Shown in pieces: positions 44,348 to 52,800 of a stretch of 64,000 nucleotides of DNA. The stretch is taken from contig CAYQKY010000001.1 of assembly GCA_964418125.1 (NCBI GenBank), forward strand, positions 124,001 to 188,000, written 5' to 3'. Each line of letters begins with the position of its first letter. Positions within the stretch are counted from its first letter, which is position 1. This DNA comes from JACJXW01 sp964418125 (GTDB lineage: Bacteria > Bacteroidota > Bacteroidia > Chitinophagales > Saprospiraceae). A program made the position numbers and the translations under genes. The notes below the pieces were generated by a model. It was not told where the DNA came from and searched no databases. It saw nothing but the letters and a program-made list of their open reading frames with translations.

Positions 44348-45127
44348 ATGCGCTGCCTACTGAACACTTTATTTGCCTTGTTCCTTTTCGTTTTATTCGC
44401 GCAGGTGTTGCTCGTACACGAGCCTCCCCCTCAGGATAAAAATACACCGCCTGACAACAACAAGGGAAACGCCATGCCGGAAGTAAGGAGGGAACAGCTT
44501 CCGCCGGCGCCGCTGCTTCCTCATTTAGAGATCAGGACGGAACAAGGCAATTGGGTTGAAAAAATCTGGAGAGCCTTATTCCCGTCGACCTACCCCGGCG
44601 CGCGCCAGCTCATGCGCGCCGCCGAATACGACGCATCCTTCGTGCGCCTGGCCCGGCAGGAACTTAACCCCGCCCATTCCGGAGAACTCAACCTTGGCCA
44701 GGTTTGCGACCTTTTCGATTACCTTTTCGAAAACAGGGTCATCGTGAAAGACCCTCTCAATACGGAATACTTCTGCACCCCCAGAGAATATTGGTTAGGC
44801 CATAGTGGGGATTGTGATGATATGGCTATCTGTATGACGGCGGCATGCAATGCCATCGGGGCTGTGGGGCGTATTACCATAGCGTATGGATCCACTGGCC
44901 ACGCCTATGCGGAACTATGCCTTGGCAATGGAGATATCGGCCCATACCTCAGGTACCTGTATCAGAGGTATGGCCAAACCAATCCCATTTATCACAAGGA
45001 TAAGAACGGCTACTACTGGCTCAACCTCGACTTGAACCACCCCCATCCCGGAGGCGCCCATTTTGATGGAGAGCGATATTTCTACTACTACCCCTCTGTA
45101 CGCCGATGGATTGACCTGAAAAATTAA
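44348..45127 (+). CDS. Transglutaminase-like cysteine peptidase, membrane anchored
   Basis: A 259-residue protein with an N-terminal hydrophobic anchor (LLNTLFALFLFVLFAQVLL) followed by a Pro-rich linker. The fold is transglutaminase-like: catalytic Cys156 in GDCDDMAICM, His185 in GHAYAEL and Asp228 in NLDLNHPHPG. Bacterial members of this superfamily are usually proteases or amidases acting in the envelope. Substrate unknown. An 85-residue gene follows after 12 bp. Confidence 0.7.
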   Translation: MRCLLNTLFALFLFVLFAQVLLVHEPPPQDKNTPPDNNKGNAMPEVRREQLPPAPLLPHLEIRTEQGNWVEKIWRALFPSTYPGARQLMRAAEYDASFVRLARQELNPAHSGELNLGQVCDLFDYLFENRVIVKDPLNTEYFCTPREYWLGHSGDCDDMAICMTAACNAIGAVGRITIAYGSTGHAYAELCLGNGDIGPYLRYLYQRYGQTNPIYHKDKNGYYWLNLDLNHPHPGGAHFDGERYFYYYPSVRRWIDLKN

Positions 45128-45139
45128 TAACAGCTTTTT

Positions 45140-45397
45140 ATGAATAGGATCTCCATCTTTGGGGAGGAGTTATCGGTTTTCCGAAGCGCCAGAGCCTACT
45201 TTATTGCCATGGAGAAGTTCGAGGAGGAATACATGCCCTTTGGCAAGGCGCGGGAAACCCTTGGCTCAATTTTCTATGGCCTTGCAAAGAACTCAAAGCT
45301 TGACAGGAGAATTGTCGGAGCTACCACTGCGTTGAACGCTTCCCGCATGGGCATCTACGAGGTGCTCGAAACGAAAGGCTGCATCTTCAGGCTCTAA
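45140..45397 (+). CDS. Small hypothetical protein (85 aa)
   Basis: An 85-residue protein with no signal peptide or recognised motif, mainly helical, with a single cysteine near the C-terminus (GCIFRL). It begins 12 bp after the transglutaminase-like gene and so is probably co-transcribed. It could be a partner or immunity-type protein, but there is no direct evidence. It ends 10 bp before the convergent porQ stop codon. Confidence 0.45.
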   Translation: MNRISIFGEELSVFRSARAYFIAMEKFEEEYMPFGKARETLGSIFYGLAKNSKLDRRIVGATTALNASRMGIYEVLETKGCIFRL

Positions 45398-45407
45398 GCC
45401 CTACTCC

Positions 45408-46547
45408 CTACCGCTTAAACTCCTGAAGATTCGTCGACACCCCAAAATGGTTCAGGCCGCCGCCCAGGTGGAAGGCCGAGTAGCCGTAGTCGATCCGGAA
45501 GCGGTTGACCTTGATACCGGCTCCGAAAGTGAAACCCGCCAGGCTGCCGAAGTTATCGACGGAGAGCTCCTTGCGCATGAAGTGGTTGTAGCCGAAGCGC
45601 AGGCGGAAATTCTCCTTTTTGCCGAAGAGGAATTCGCCGTTGAAGACAAAGTGGCGGAAGAAGTTGTCGAACCAGATGCTGCTCCGGCTGCGCTCGGTGT
45701 CTACCTCGCCGAAAAAGAGGGTGGAAGGCTCGGCGTTGGGGTCGTCGTATAGGATGTTCCAGCGGTTGAAGTGGCGGTAGATAATGGAAAATCGGAAAGG
45801 CAGGTAACGCAGCCGCTTGGAGATGCCCAGCTGGATCTCGAAGGGGATGGGCTCGGGGTTGTCGTCCTGGTAGGTAGTCAGCTGGGAGCCGATGTTGCGA
45901 AAGACGACGGTAGCGGTGAAGTTGCTGGAAGTATCGAAATAGACGCCCGCCAGGTCAGCCGCCAGGCCGAAGGAAGAGTAGCCCTCAAGCTGAGAGGTGA
46001 TCGCCTTCAGGTTGGCGCCCAGGGCCAGGCGGCCGTACACCTGCTTTGCGGCGCCGATGTTGATGGCGTACTCGGCGGCTTTAAAAGTACCCAACTCTTC
46101 CCCCAATTCATTGGTTTGGTCGAAAGTACCGTAGCTGACGTACTGTACGCCGCCGTGGCCGGTGATGCCCGCCTTGCCGAAGTGGTGGGCGTAGCTGGCG
46201 TAGCCGTGGCTGATGCCCGCCACGTGGAAGCTGTGGGTGAAGGCCAGCTGCTGGTGCATGCTCTCGTTGAGCAGAGACGGGTTGGGCAGGGCCAGGGTGG
46301 CGTCGTCATCGCGCACGGTGATCAGGTTGCCGCCCAGGGCGGATACCCGCGCCGAAGGAGAGAGGTTGAGGAACTCATAGGTGTTGATGCCGCCGATCTG
46401 GGCAGAGGAGAGGTTGAAAGCGAAGGCGAGGAGGAGAAGGGGCGGGGCCAGTCGATGTGTGATTTTTGATTTTTGATTTTTGATTTTTGATTTTTGGCAA
46501 AGCCCTCCAATGGCACAATGCAGGAAAGAGAGTAGCTTTTTATTCAT
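45408..46547 (-). CDS. porQ: Type IX secretion system protein PorQ
   Basis: A 379-residue outer-membrane beta-barrel protein. After the signal sequence, 'IGGINTYEFLNLSPSARVSA' and 'LITVRDDDATLALPNPSLLN' match PorQ proteins. PorQ belongs to the PorV-related group of the type IX secretion system and associates with the attachment complex. The N-terminus is odd: between the only ATG (46547) and the hydrophobic signal (APPLLLLAFAFNLSSAQ) lies a (GATTTTT)5 repeat encoding KSKIKNQKSKI. A one-unit change would shift the frame. I see no start codon between repeat and signal. Confidence 0.85.
   Translation of the reverse strand: MNKKLLSFLHCAIGGLCQKSKIKNQKSKITHRLAPPLLLLAFAFNLSSAQIGGINTYEFLNLSPSARVSALGGNLITVRDDDATLALPNPSLLNESMHQQLAFTHSFHVAGISHGYASYAHHFGKAGITGHGGVQYVSYGTFDQTNELGEELGTFKAAEYAINIGAAKQVYGRLALGANLKAITSQLEGYSSFGLAADLAGVYFDTSSNFTATVVFRNIGSQLTTYQDDNPEPIPFEIQLGISKRLRYLPFRFSIIYRHFNRWNILYDDPNAEPSTLFFGEVDTERSRSSIWFDNFFRHFVFNGEFLFGKKENFRLRFGYNHFMRKELSVDNFGSLAGFTFGAGIKVNRFRIDYGYSAFHLGGGLNHFGVSTNLQEFKR
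46461..46495. repeat. (GATTTTT)5 heptamer repeat inside porQ N-terminus
   Basis: Five perfect GATTTTT units on the + strand. Read on the - strand they are AAAAATC units inside the porQ coding frame, before the signal peptide. Unit length is not a multiple of 3. A diverged inverted relative (CAAAAATCAAAGATCGCACA onward) lies at 46639-46660. Confidence 0.85.
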
Positions 46548-46658
46548 AGTTAAGATTTTGCAGTTTCATAATTAAAAGCTTGATGTACGGAGTTTTCTCA
46601 AAGCACGGCTGCCACATTGAGGTATGCGAGAGACACATCAAAAATCAAAGATCGCACA

Positions 46659-47291
46659 TCAGAAATCCTGCTCCGCTTCCGCCTCCAGCTCGTCGGCATT
46701 GTCCACCTTCCAGATGGTGCGGCAGATGCCGTCCTCGCAGTTCATGGAGCGGATGTGCTCGCCGGCCAGGCTGAACTTCTTGAGCAGGCCGTGCTCCTCC
46801 CCATTGCGATAGGTGCCTTCGGCCCTTTTGTTGCCGTTCCGGTAGTATTCCACGAAGGGGCCGTTCTCGGTATTCTCCGCAAAGGTAACCACTTCCATCA
46901 ATTCTCCGCCCGGATAGTAGCGCTTCCACTCACCGTACATCACATTGGCCTCGTACTGCCCTTCCTGTTTCAGCTGGCCGCCTTCGTAATAGGCGCGAAA
47001 AGGCCCTTCGAAGGCGCCCATCCGGTGGGTTTCGACGATCTGAGTGTCTCCGTTCTCATAGTAGAGGATGCGCAGGCCGTCCAGGGTGTCACTGGTATAA
47101 TGTGCTTCCTCCGCCTTCTGTCCGCCGGGGGTGAACTTTTGGTAGAGCCCATGCCGGGCGAAGTCTGTCTTCCTGCGCTCGTATTTTTCTGTATATCCGT
47201 AGCTGTCTTCCGCTTCCACCTGCTCTACATTGCTCTGGCAGGCAACAAGGAACACCAGCGTCAAGCCGGAAAGGATGATTTTTCGGAACAT
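46659..47291 (-). CDS. MORN-variant (YwqK-like) lipoprotein
   Basis: A 210-residue lipoprotein (lipobox LVFLVAC, Cys18). The body has 22-24 residue MORN-variant repeats: 'GPFRAYYEGGQLKQEGQY', 'GEWKRYYPGGELMEVVTF', 'GPFVEYYRNGNKRAEGTY'. YwqK-type repeats are frequent in Bacteroidota envelope proteins of unknown function; the 'antitoxin' label often attached to the family has little support here. It is divergent from a membrane patatin. Its stop codon overlaps an AAATC-type repeat that is inverted relative to the one in porQ. Confidence 0.75.
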   Translation of the reverse strand: MFRKIILSGLTLVFLVACQSNVEQVEAEDSYGYTEKYERRKTDFARHGLYQKFTPGGQKAEEAHYTSDTLDGLRILYYENGDTQIVETHRMGAFEGPFRAYYEGGQLKQEGQYEANVMYGEWKRYYPGGELMEVVTFAENTENGPFVEYYRNGNKRAEGTYRNGEEHGLLKKFSLAGEHIRSMNCEDGICRTIWKVDNADELEAEAEQDF

Positions 47292-47610
47292 GTATCTTTA
47301 TCTTTGAAAGATTTACCAGATTTCCAAAATCTGGTAAATCTGAAAATCTGACCCTCTAATAACGCAAAATGCCCGTTCAGAGTATAACCGCCAGCAGGCC
47401 GGTTTTGACAGGGAGGCGGCCTTTACGGAAGATAGGCCGCCAGGAACGATCCAACCATCAGACAATCTAACCATAAACCGTTTCTCTCCAGGCAACTAAA
47501 CGACCCCCTCAGTACGTTCTTTATACAAAGAGCTCGTCACCCACCACACTAGTGAATTCTCCCATTGCCTTTCCTTCTTCCCGAAGAAAACCCATAATTT
47601 ATGCCCTGAA
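47292..47610. other. 319-bp divergent spacer with two hairpins
   Basis: No gene is visible. A perfect 15-bp inverted repeat (AGATTTACCAGATTT with its complement, about 47309-47340) and an 8-bp stem GGCGGCCT/AGGCCGCC (47415-47422 and 47434-47441) lie between divergent genes, where terminators are not expected. They may be regulatory sites or interspersed palindromic repeats. Confidence 0.55.
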
Positions 47611-49896
47611 ATGAAGCGATGGTTCCACAATATCTATTACTCCTTCCCAGTGCAGTTGCTGGTGGTCCACCTGCGCAGCAACCTGCTGTTGCTTGGGACG
47701 TGGATCCTTTTTGCCCTGCTTCTGTCGGGCTCTCTGGGGCGCAAATACGGTTTCCAGTACCTCTTTCTCGACCCGGAATACCTGGGGCAGGTCAACTTCT
47801 GGAGCTTTTACTTCGTAGGCCTGGCTTTCGGCAGTTTTTTTATGAGCTGGCACCTTACCCTATATTTGCTTACGTCTCATTATTTCCCCTTCCTTGCCTC
47901 TCTTTCCCGGCCCTTCACCAAGTTCGTGATCAACAACATGGTGCTGCCCCTTTGCTTCTTCCTTTTTTACATGGCCTTCGTCTTCCATTTTCAACGCTAC
48001 TATGAGGGGCTCAGCTTTGGGGTTATTCTCTTGAACTGCCTCGGGTTCCTGGCAGGGAGCATCACGCTGGTGGCCTCCTATTCGCTGTACTTTCAGTTCA
48101 CCAACCGCGACATTTCCTATTATGAAAAATGGGGCGCCCAGCCGCCGAACCTGAGCCGGAGCTTCATGCCCGGCCGCCGTCGCGTCGACCTGGAGTACAT
48201 TAAGCTGGATACCTCCCGCTGGAAGGTGGCCACCTACCTGTCGGAAGCCCTGCAGCCGCGACTGGTGCGTAGCGTTGCTCACTACGACAGCAGCCTGCTG
48301 ATGAGCATCTTCAAGCAAAACCACCTCAACGCCCTCATCCTGCAATTGCTTAGTATGATGGTGCTGCTCGCCCTGGGCTACCTCATCGACTATTCGCCCT
48401 TCCGGATACCGGCTGGCGCCAGCCTGTTCATTCTGGCCAGCGTGCTGACGGCAGTCATCGGAGCGGTCACTTACTGGTTCAACGAATGGCGGGGGACGGT
48501 GATCATCACCGGGCTGCTGGCCCTCAATTTCATCACTCGCTCCGAAACGTTCAACCACCAGAACCGGGCGTACGGCCTGGATTATCAGGCGCCGCCGGCA
48601 GCTTATACGGTGGAAAAGATACAGGGGATATGCGGGGACCCGCTGGTAGAAAAAGACAAAGCCTCTACGGCCGAGATCCTCAACCGGTGGCGCAACAAAG
48701 TGGCGCCCGCCGGCCACCCGCCACCCAAAATGGTGATCCTGTCTGTCAGCGGCGGAGGCCTCAAAGCAGCCAGCTGGGCTATGCAGGTTGTACAAACGGC
48801 AGACAGCCTCACGCAGGGCCGACTCCTCGATCATACCACACTGATGACCGGCGCTTCCGGGGGCATGCTGGGTATGGCCTATCTGAGAGAATTGTACCTG
48901 CGCCAGCAACTGGGGCAGCCCCTCCCGTTGTACAGCCGCCGGTATGTAGACAATATTACCAAAGACCTGCTCAATTCCATTGCCTTTACCATCGTCTCCA
49001 ACGACCTCTTCCTGCCCTGGGCCACCTTTGAAACCGGAGGCTATACCTATCACAAAGACCGGGGCTACATCTTCGAACAGCAGCTCAATGAAAATACAGG
49101 GTTCATCCTGGACAAAACCATCGGCGATTACCGGGAGGCGGAGCAGGCCGCCATCATACCCATGCTTTTCCTCACGCCCAGCATCGTCAACGACGCCCGG
49201 CGGCTCATCATCTCCCCCCAGGGCGTCTCCTATATGATGGTGGCCCCCGTCGGGCAAACCCACCCCAGCACCGTAGAGGCCGACGCCGTGGATTTCGGCT
49301 GGATGTTCAAAGAACAGAACGCCGACAACCTGCGCTTCCTCACCGCCCTGCGCATGAATGCTACCTACCCCTATATCCTGCCCAACGTCCACCTGCCCAG
49401 CGAGCCGGAAGTCGAGATCATGGACGCCGGATTCATCGACAACTACGGCATGATCTCCGCCACCCGCTTTATTCAGGTGTTCCAGGACTGGATACGGGAA
49501 AATACCAGCGGCGTGGTGCTGCTGCAGATCAGCAGTTCCGAAAAACTGGAACAGGTGGCGCCCAGCGGTGGCCAGGGCATCGTAGAATCCCTGATCAACC
49601 CCCTCGGCATCGCCGGCAAGGTGCTCGAACGGCAGGAATTTGAGCACGATAATACCCTGGGGTTCATCTACGATATCCTCGGCAAAGAGCACTTCGACGT
49701 CATCCGCTTCCTGTACCGCCCTTCGGAGGCCAACAAACTGGAAGCCTCCATCTCCTTCCACATCACTGAACGAGAAAAGGAAGATGTACTGAGCGCCATA
49801 CAGTTAGAAGAGAATAAGGCCAGCCTGCGACAGTTGGTGCAACTTATTTCCCCGCCGGCCAAACAAAATGCCGCCCGCCGGTATTTGGATGAGTAG
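47611..49896 (+). CDS. Membrane patatin-like phospholipase
   Basis: A 761-residue protein with about seven hydrophobic helices in residues 12-310, followed by a cytoplasmic or periplasmic patatin domain. The patatin signature is SVSGGGLKAAS (378-388, oxyanion loop), nucleophile Ser416 in GASGGM, and the catalytic Asp in EIMDAGFIDNYG. Bacterial patatins cleave acyl groups from phospholipids. The large N-terminal membrane domain is not typical of secreted patatins and may anchor it or regulate it. No toxin-secretion gene lies nearby. Confidence 0.8.
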   Translation: MKRWFHNIYYSFPVQLLVVHLRSNLLLLGTWILFALLLSGSLGRKYGFQYLFLDPEYLGQVNFWSFYFVGLAFGSFFMSWHLTLYLLTSHYFPFLASLSRPFTKFVINNMVLPLCFFLFYMAFVFHFQRYYEGLSFGVILLNCLGFLAGSITLVASYSLYFQFTNRDISYYEKWGAQPPNLSRSFMPGRRRVDLEYIKLDTSRWKVATYLSEALQPRLVRSVAHYDSSLLMSIFKQNHLNALILQLLSMMVLLALGYLIDYSPFRIPAGASLFILASVLTAVIGAVTYWFNEWRGTVIITGLLALNFITRSETFNHQNRAYGLDYQAPPAAYTVEKIQGICGDPLVEKDKASTAEILNRWRNKVAPAGHPPPKMVILSVSGGGLKAASWAMQVVQTADSLTQGRLLDHTTLMTGASGGMLGMAYLRELYLRQQLGQPLPLYSRRYVDNITKDLLNSIAFTIVSNDLFLPWATFETGGYTYHKDRGYIFEQQLNENTGFILDKTIGDYREAEQAAIIPMLFLTPSIVNDARRLIISPQGVSYMMVAPVGQTHPSTVEADAVDFGWMFKEQNADNLRFLTALRMNATYPYILPNVHLPSEPEVEIMDAGFIDNYGMISATRFIQVFQDWIRENTSGVVLLQISSSEKLEQVAPSGGQGIVESLINPLGIAGKVLERQEFEHDNTLGFIYDILGKEHFDVIRFLYRPSEANKLEASISFHITEREKEDVLSAIQLEENKASLRQLVQLISPPAKQNAARRYLDE

Positions 49897-50232
49897 GTTC
49901 GTAAATTTCGGGATTCGGGATTCGGGATTCGGGACTTTGCTGAACCGGATGGAGCTCGTTATTCGTTGGCCGTTGGCTAAAACTTGGCCATGGGCTCCCC
50001 GATCCGTTGCATTCGCGCCAATTCGTGTTCTATTTTGGCATAATGCCGGCTGGTTTGTCGGGGCGCAATTTATTCCATTTCATTCCCTGCCTGCCAAACT
50101 GCATTTGCCAGATAGGCAGGCATCAGTCGCTGCGCTCGTGTTCCCTTGCGCTCGGACTTAAAAAACGGCAGTTAATTTATCACTCTCTTCGGGGCGTAGG
50201 GATCAACTGCTGGGAAAAAAGAACAGACTAAT
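49897..50232. other. 336-bp spacer with heptamer repeats and hairpin
   Basis: No gene is visible. Directly after the patatin stop is a short tandem array of GGGATTC units (about 49912-49936). A hairpin with arms TGCCTGCC and GGCAGGCA lies at about 50088-50122. Another, shorter ATAGGCAGGC copy overlaps the end of the gene at 44238. The spacer otherwise appears non-coding. Confidence 0.55.
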
Positions 50233-50880
50233 ATGAAAAAGATAGACCGTGAAGTCGTAAACCATTCTATGACTTATGAAGCGTACCGCCGGCTAACCGA
50301 TGAATTGCTGGCCCAGGGAAAAACCACCGGCGGAAACCACAGCGAGGTGATGGTCCACTACACACAGCTCAACGTGGTCCGCATGAACCGCCTGGACAAG
50401 ACCGCCCGCCTGCTGGAAAACGTCAAAGCGCAACTTCAGTACATCAACCGGCCGATGATCTGGCTCACCCTCACCGAAGCCTGGTGCGGCGATGCGGCTC
50501 AGGCCATCCCCGTCCTCCAAAAAATGGCGGATGCCAGTGATCATATCGAACTGCGCCTCATCCTGCGCGACGAGCACCCCGATATTATGAACGCCTTCCT
50601 GACCAACGGCGGCCGCTCCATCCCCAAAGTGATCCTGCTCGACGCCCGTACGCTGGAGGTCCTGGGCGCCTGGGGCCCCCGCCCGGCGGAAGTGCAGGAG
50701 ATGGTAATGGCCGCCAGGGCCGGCCTCGAAGTGCTGACGGACAAGGAAGCCAAGAAAAAACGCTACCAGGAGCTGACGGCCGCCGCCCAGAAGTGGTACG
50801 CCCGGGATAAGACGAAGAGTATTCAGGAGGAGTTTATGGCAGTGGTGAGGGAGCGTGTTGGGGTTCAGGCCGGTACTTAA
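50233..50880 (+). CDS. Thioredoxin-family protein with single active-site cysteine
   Basis: A 215-residue protein with an N-terminal helical part and a thioredoxin fold from about residue 70. Where CxxC is expected it has TEAWCGDAAQ, that is CGDA, so only the first cysteine remains. This matches a small Bacteroidota thioredoxin-like group. It may act as a monothiol protein rather than a disulfide reductase. No signal peptide. It lies before the scaffold gap. Confidence 0.75.
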   Translation: MKKIDREVVNHSMTYEAYRRLTDELLAQGKTTGGNHSEVMVHYTQLNVVRMNRLDKTARLLENVKAQLQYINRPMIWLTLTEAWCGDAAQAIPVLQKMADASDHIELRLILRDEHPDIMNAFLTNGGRSIPKVILLDARTLEVLGAWGPRPAEVQEMVMAARAGLEVLTDKEAKKKRYQELTAAAQKWYARDKTKSIQEEFMAVVRERVGVQAGT

Positions 50881-50919
50881 TTGGTTGATTGAGCCGGTTG
50901 TTAATTGAGTTGATTGGGG

Positions 50920-51019
50920 NNNNNNNNNNNNNNNNNNNNNNNNNNNNNNNNNNNNNNNNNNNNNNNNNNNNNNNNNNNNNNNNNNNNNNNNNNNNNNNNN
51001 NNNNNNNNNNNNNNNNNNN
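50920..51019. other. Assembly gap, 100 N
   Basis: Exactly 100 undetermined bases. The left flank has TTGGTTGATT/TTGATTGGGG repeats and the right flank the complementary CCAATCAACCTAATCAACT, so the gap falls inside an inverted-repeat spacer. The true length is unknown. Confidence 0.99.
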
Positions 51020-51089
51020 CATGGCCCACCTGATCACCCCGCACCAGGCCTACCTGGAGCCAATCAACCTAATCAACTATTCAACCAAA

Positions 51090-52211
51090 TCACCGCTCAT
51101 AATAGACCCTATACACCGCATCCGCAAAATCGTCGGACACCAGCATCGACCCATCCGGCAGAAACTCCAGGTCGACGGGGCGGCCCCAGACGTCGCCCTT
51201 GTCCAGCCAGCCGGTGGCGAAAGGCTCGTAGCTCACCGCCTTGTTCCCATCCAGTTTGACCATCATGACGCGGTAGCCGATCTTCTCGCTGCGGTTCCAG
51301 GAGCCGTGCTCGGCGATGAGGATGTGGCCGCGGTATTCTTTTGGGAACTGCTGGCCGGTATAGAATTCCACGCCCAGGGGCGCTACGTGCGGACCCAGGT
51401 TCTGCACCGGTGGCGTAAACTCATTGCAGGAGCGCTTGTCGCCGAACTCCGGATCGGGCAGGCCTCCCTCGTGGCAGTAGGGATAGCCGAAATGCATACC
51501 ATCGCGCGGAGCATAGTTGAGCTCGCAGGCGGGTTCGTTGTCGCCCATCCAGTCGCGGCCGTTGTCGGTAAACCACAGCTCGCCGGTTTGCGGATGCCAG
51601 GTGAAGCCCACGGTGTTTCGGATGCCCCGGTGCACGATCTCCATGCCCGTGCCGTCCGGGTTGAGGCGGGTGATGGAAGCGAAGATCTCGTCTTCCGACT
51701 CGCAGATGTTGCAGGGGGCGCCGACCGGTACGTAGAGCTTGCCGTCGGGGCCGAAAGCGATGTACTTCCAGCCGTGATGGGTCTCGGTAGGATAGTTGTC
51801 GAAAATGACGACGGGCTCGGGCGGGTTGGCCAGGTTTTCCTCGATGTTCCCGAATTTCAGGATGCGGCTCACTTCGGCCACGTACAGGTCGCCGTCGCGG
51901 AAGGCGACGCCATTAGGCATCTTCAGGCCTTTGGCGATGGTGTAGACGGTATCGGCGCGAAAGTCGCCGTCTTTGTCTTTCAGGGCGTACACTTTGCCCT
52001 CACCCCGGGTGCCGACGAAAAGCGTGCCGTTGGGGGAGAGCTCCAGGGAACGGGCGTTTTTCACCCCTTCTGCAAAGACGGCAATTTTAAACCCCTGGGG
52101 CAGGCTGATCTTGTCCAGCGGCAGTTTGGACGGTTCGAATACTTTAACCGGCGGGTTGACCTTGCCGCAGGCGGTGAGCAGGAGAAGGGAAAGGATAAAA
52201 GCTAGTCTCAT
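51090..52211 (-). CDS. PQQ-dependent sugar dehydrogenase-like lipoprotein
   Basis: Starting at ATG 52211 gives 373 residues with a lipobox (LLLLTAC, Cys15). The body is a six-bladed propeller of the soluble glucose/sorbosone dehydrogenase type, with 'LPQGFKIAVFAEGV', 'LFVGTRGEGKVYALKD', 'KMPNGVAFRDGDLYVAEV' and the 'HHGWKYIAFGPDGKLYV' segment that carries the catalytic His in the family. Family members oxidise aldose sugars with PQQ in the periplasm. Whether this organism makes PQQ is unknown. It is separate from the large propeller cluster at the left. Confidence 0.8.
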   Translation of the reverse strand: MRLAFILSLLLLTACGKVNPPVKVFEPSKLPLDKISLPQGFKIAVFAEGVKNARSLELSPNGTLFVGTRGEGKVYALKDKDGDFRADTVYTIAKGLKMPNGVAFRDGDLYVAEVSRILKFGNIEENLANPPEPVVIFDNYPTETHHGWKYIAFGPDGKLYVPVGAPCNICESEDEIFASITRLNPDGTGMEIVHRGIRNTVGFTWHPQTGELWFTDNGRDWMGDNEPACELNYAPRDGMHFGYPYCHEGGLPDPEFGDKRSCNEFTPPVQNLGPHVAPLGVEFYTGQQFPKEYRGHILIAEHGSWNRSEKIGYRVMMVKLDGNKAVSYEPFATGWLDKGDVWGRPVDLEFLPDGSMLVSDDFADAVYRVYYER

Positions 52212-52258
52212 GATAATCGGTTTTTGATAGAACAGCTGAAATGGGCCAGCGTTTACCC

Positions 52259-52663
52259 TCAATCCAACTTATTCACCTCCCGGAACACCTCATCCTTCGG
52301 CTCCCACAGCTCGATCTTATTGCCCTCCGGGTCCATGATCCAGCCGAACTTGCCGTACTCGTACTCTTCCGGTTCGCCGACGATCTCCACACCCTCTTCC
52401 CGCAACACTTCGAGTAGGGCGTCCAGGTCGTCCACCCGGTAGTTGATCATAAAAGGCGCCTGGCTGGGGGCGTAGTACTGGGTGCTTTCGGGCATGGCGC
52501 TCCACACCGTATAGCCCGAATCGCCCTCCTCCTGGCCCCATTGGAGGACGATGTAGCCGTCGGGAGTGGCGGGAAGGCCGAGGTGCTTCTGGTACCAGGC
52601 CTGTAACGTTTTGGGGTCTCTGGCCTTGAAGAAAATGCCGCCGATACCGGTTACTCTTTTCAT
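52259..52663 (-). CDS. VOC-superfamily (glyoxalase-like) protein
   Basis: A 134-residue protein with the two beta-alpha-beta-beta-beta halves of the vicinal-oxygen-chelate fold: 'GIGGIFFKARDPKTLQAWYQ' at the start and 'WIMDPEGNKIELWEPKDE' at the end, the latter holding the conserved metal-binding Glu (IELWEP). Enzymatic substrate cannot be inferred. It lies 47 bp before the dehydrogenase-like gene, in the same direction, possibly one operon. Confidence 0.8.
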   Translation of the reverse strand: MKRVTGIGGIFFKARDPKTLQAWYQKHLGLPATPDGYIVLQWGQEEGDSGYTVWSAMPESTQYYAPSQAPFMINYRVDDLDALLEVLREEGVEIVGEPEEYEYGKFGWIMDPEGNKIELWEPKDEVFREVNKLD

Positions 52664-52800
52664 GGTTAGGGTATTATTTTAGTTTAGAAAATTATGCCAC
52701 TAAAGCTCAAAAATTTATCCGGCTGAACAGACGGACACGAAATCCCACGAAAAAATCCTTTGTGCGGCTTTCGTGCCTTAGTGTTTTCGTGGCATCAAAT

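Noticed and set aside
46659..47291. Antitoxin function for the MORN/YwqK protein
   Set aside because: It is an exported lipoprotein with no toxin gene beside it; the label is a family name only.
47860..49761. Antisense open frame opposite the patatin gene
   Set aside because: Patatin catalytic motifs are on the + strand; the antisense frame has no recognisable domain.
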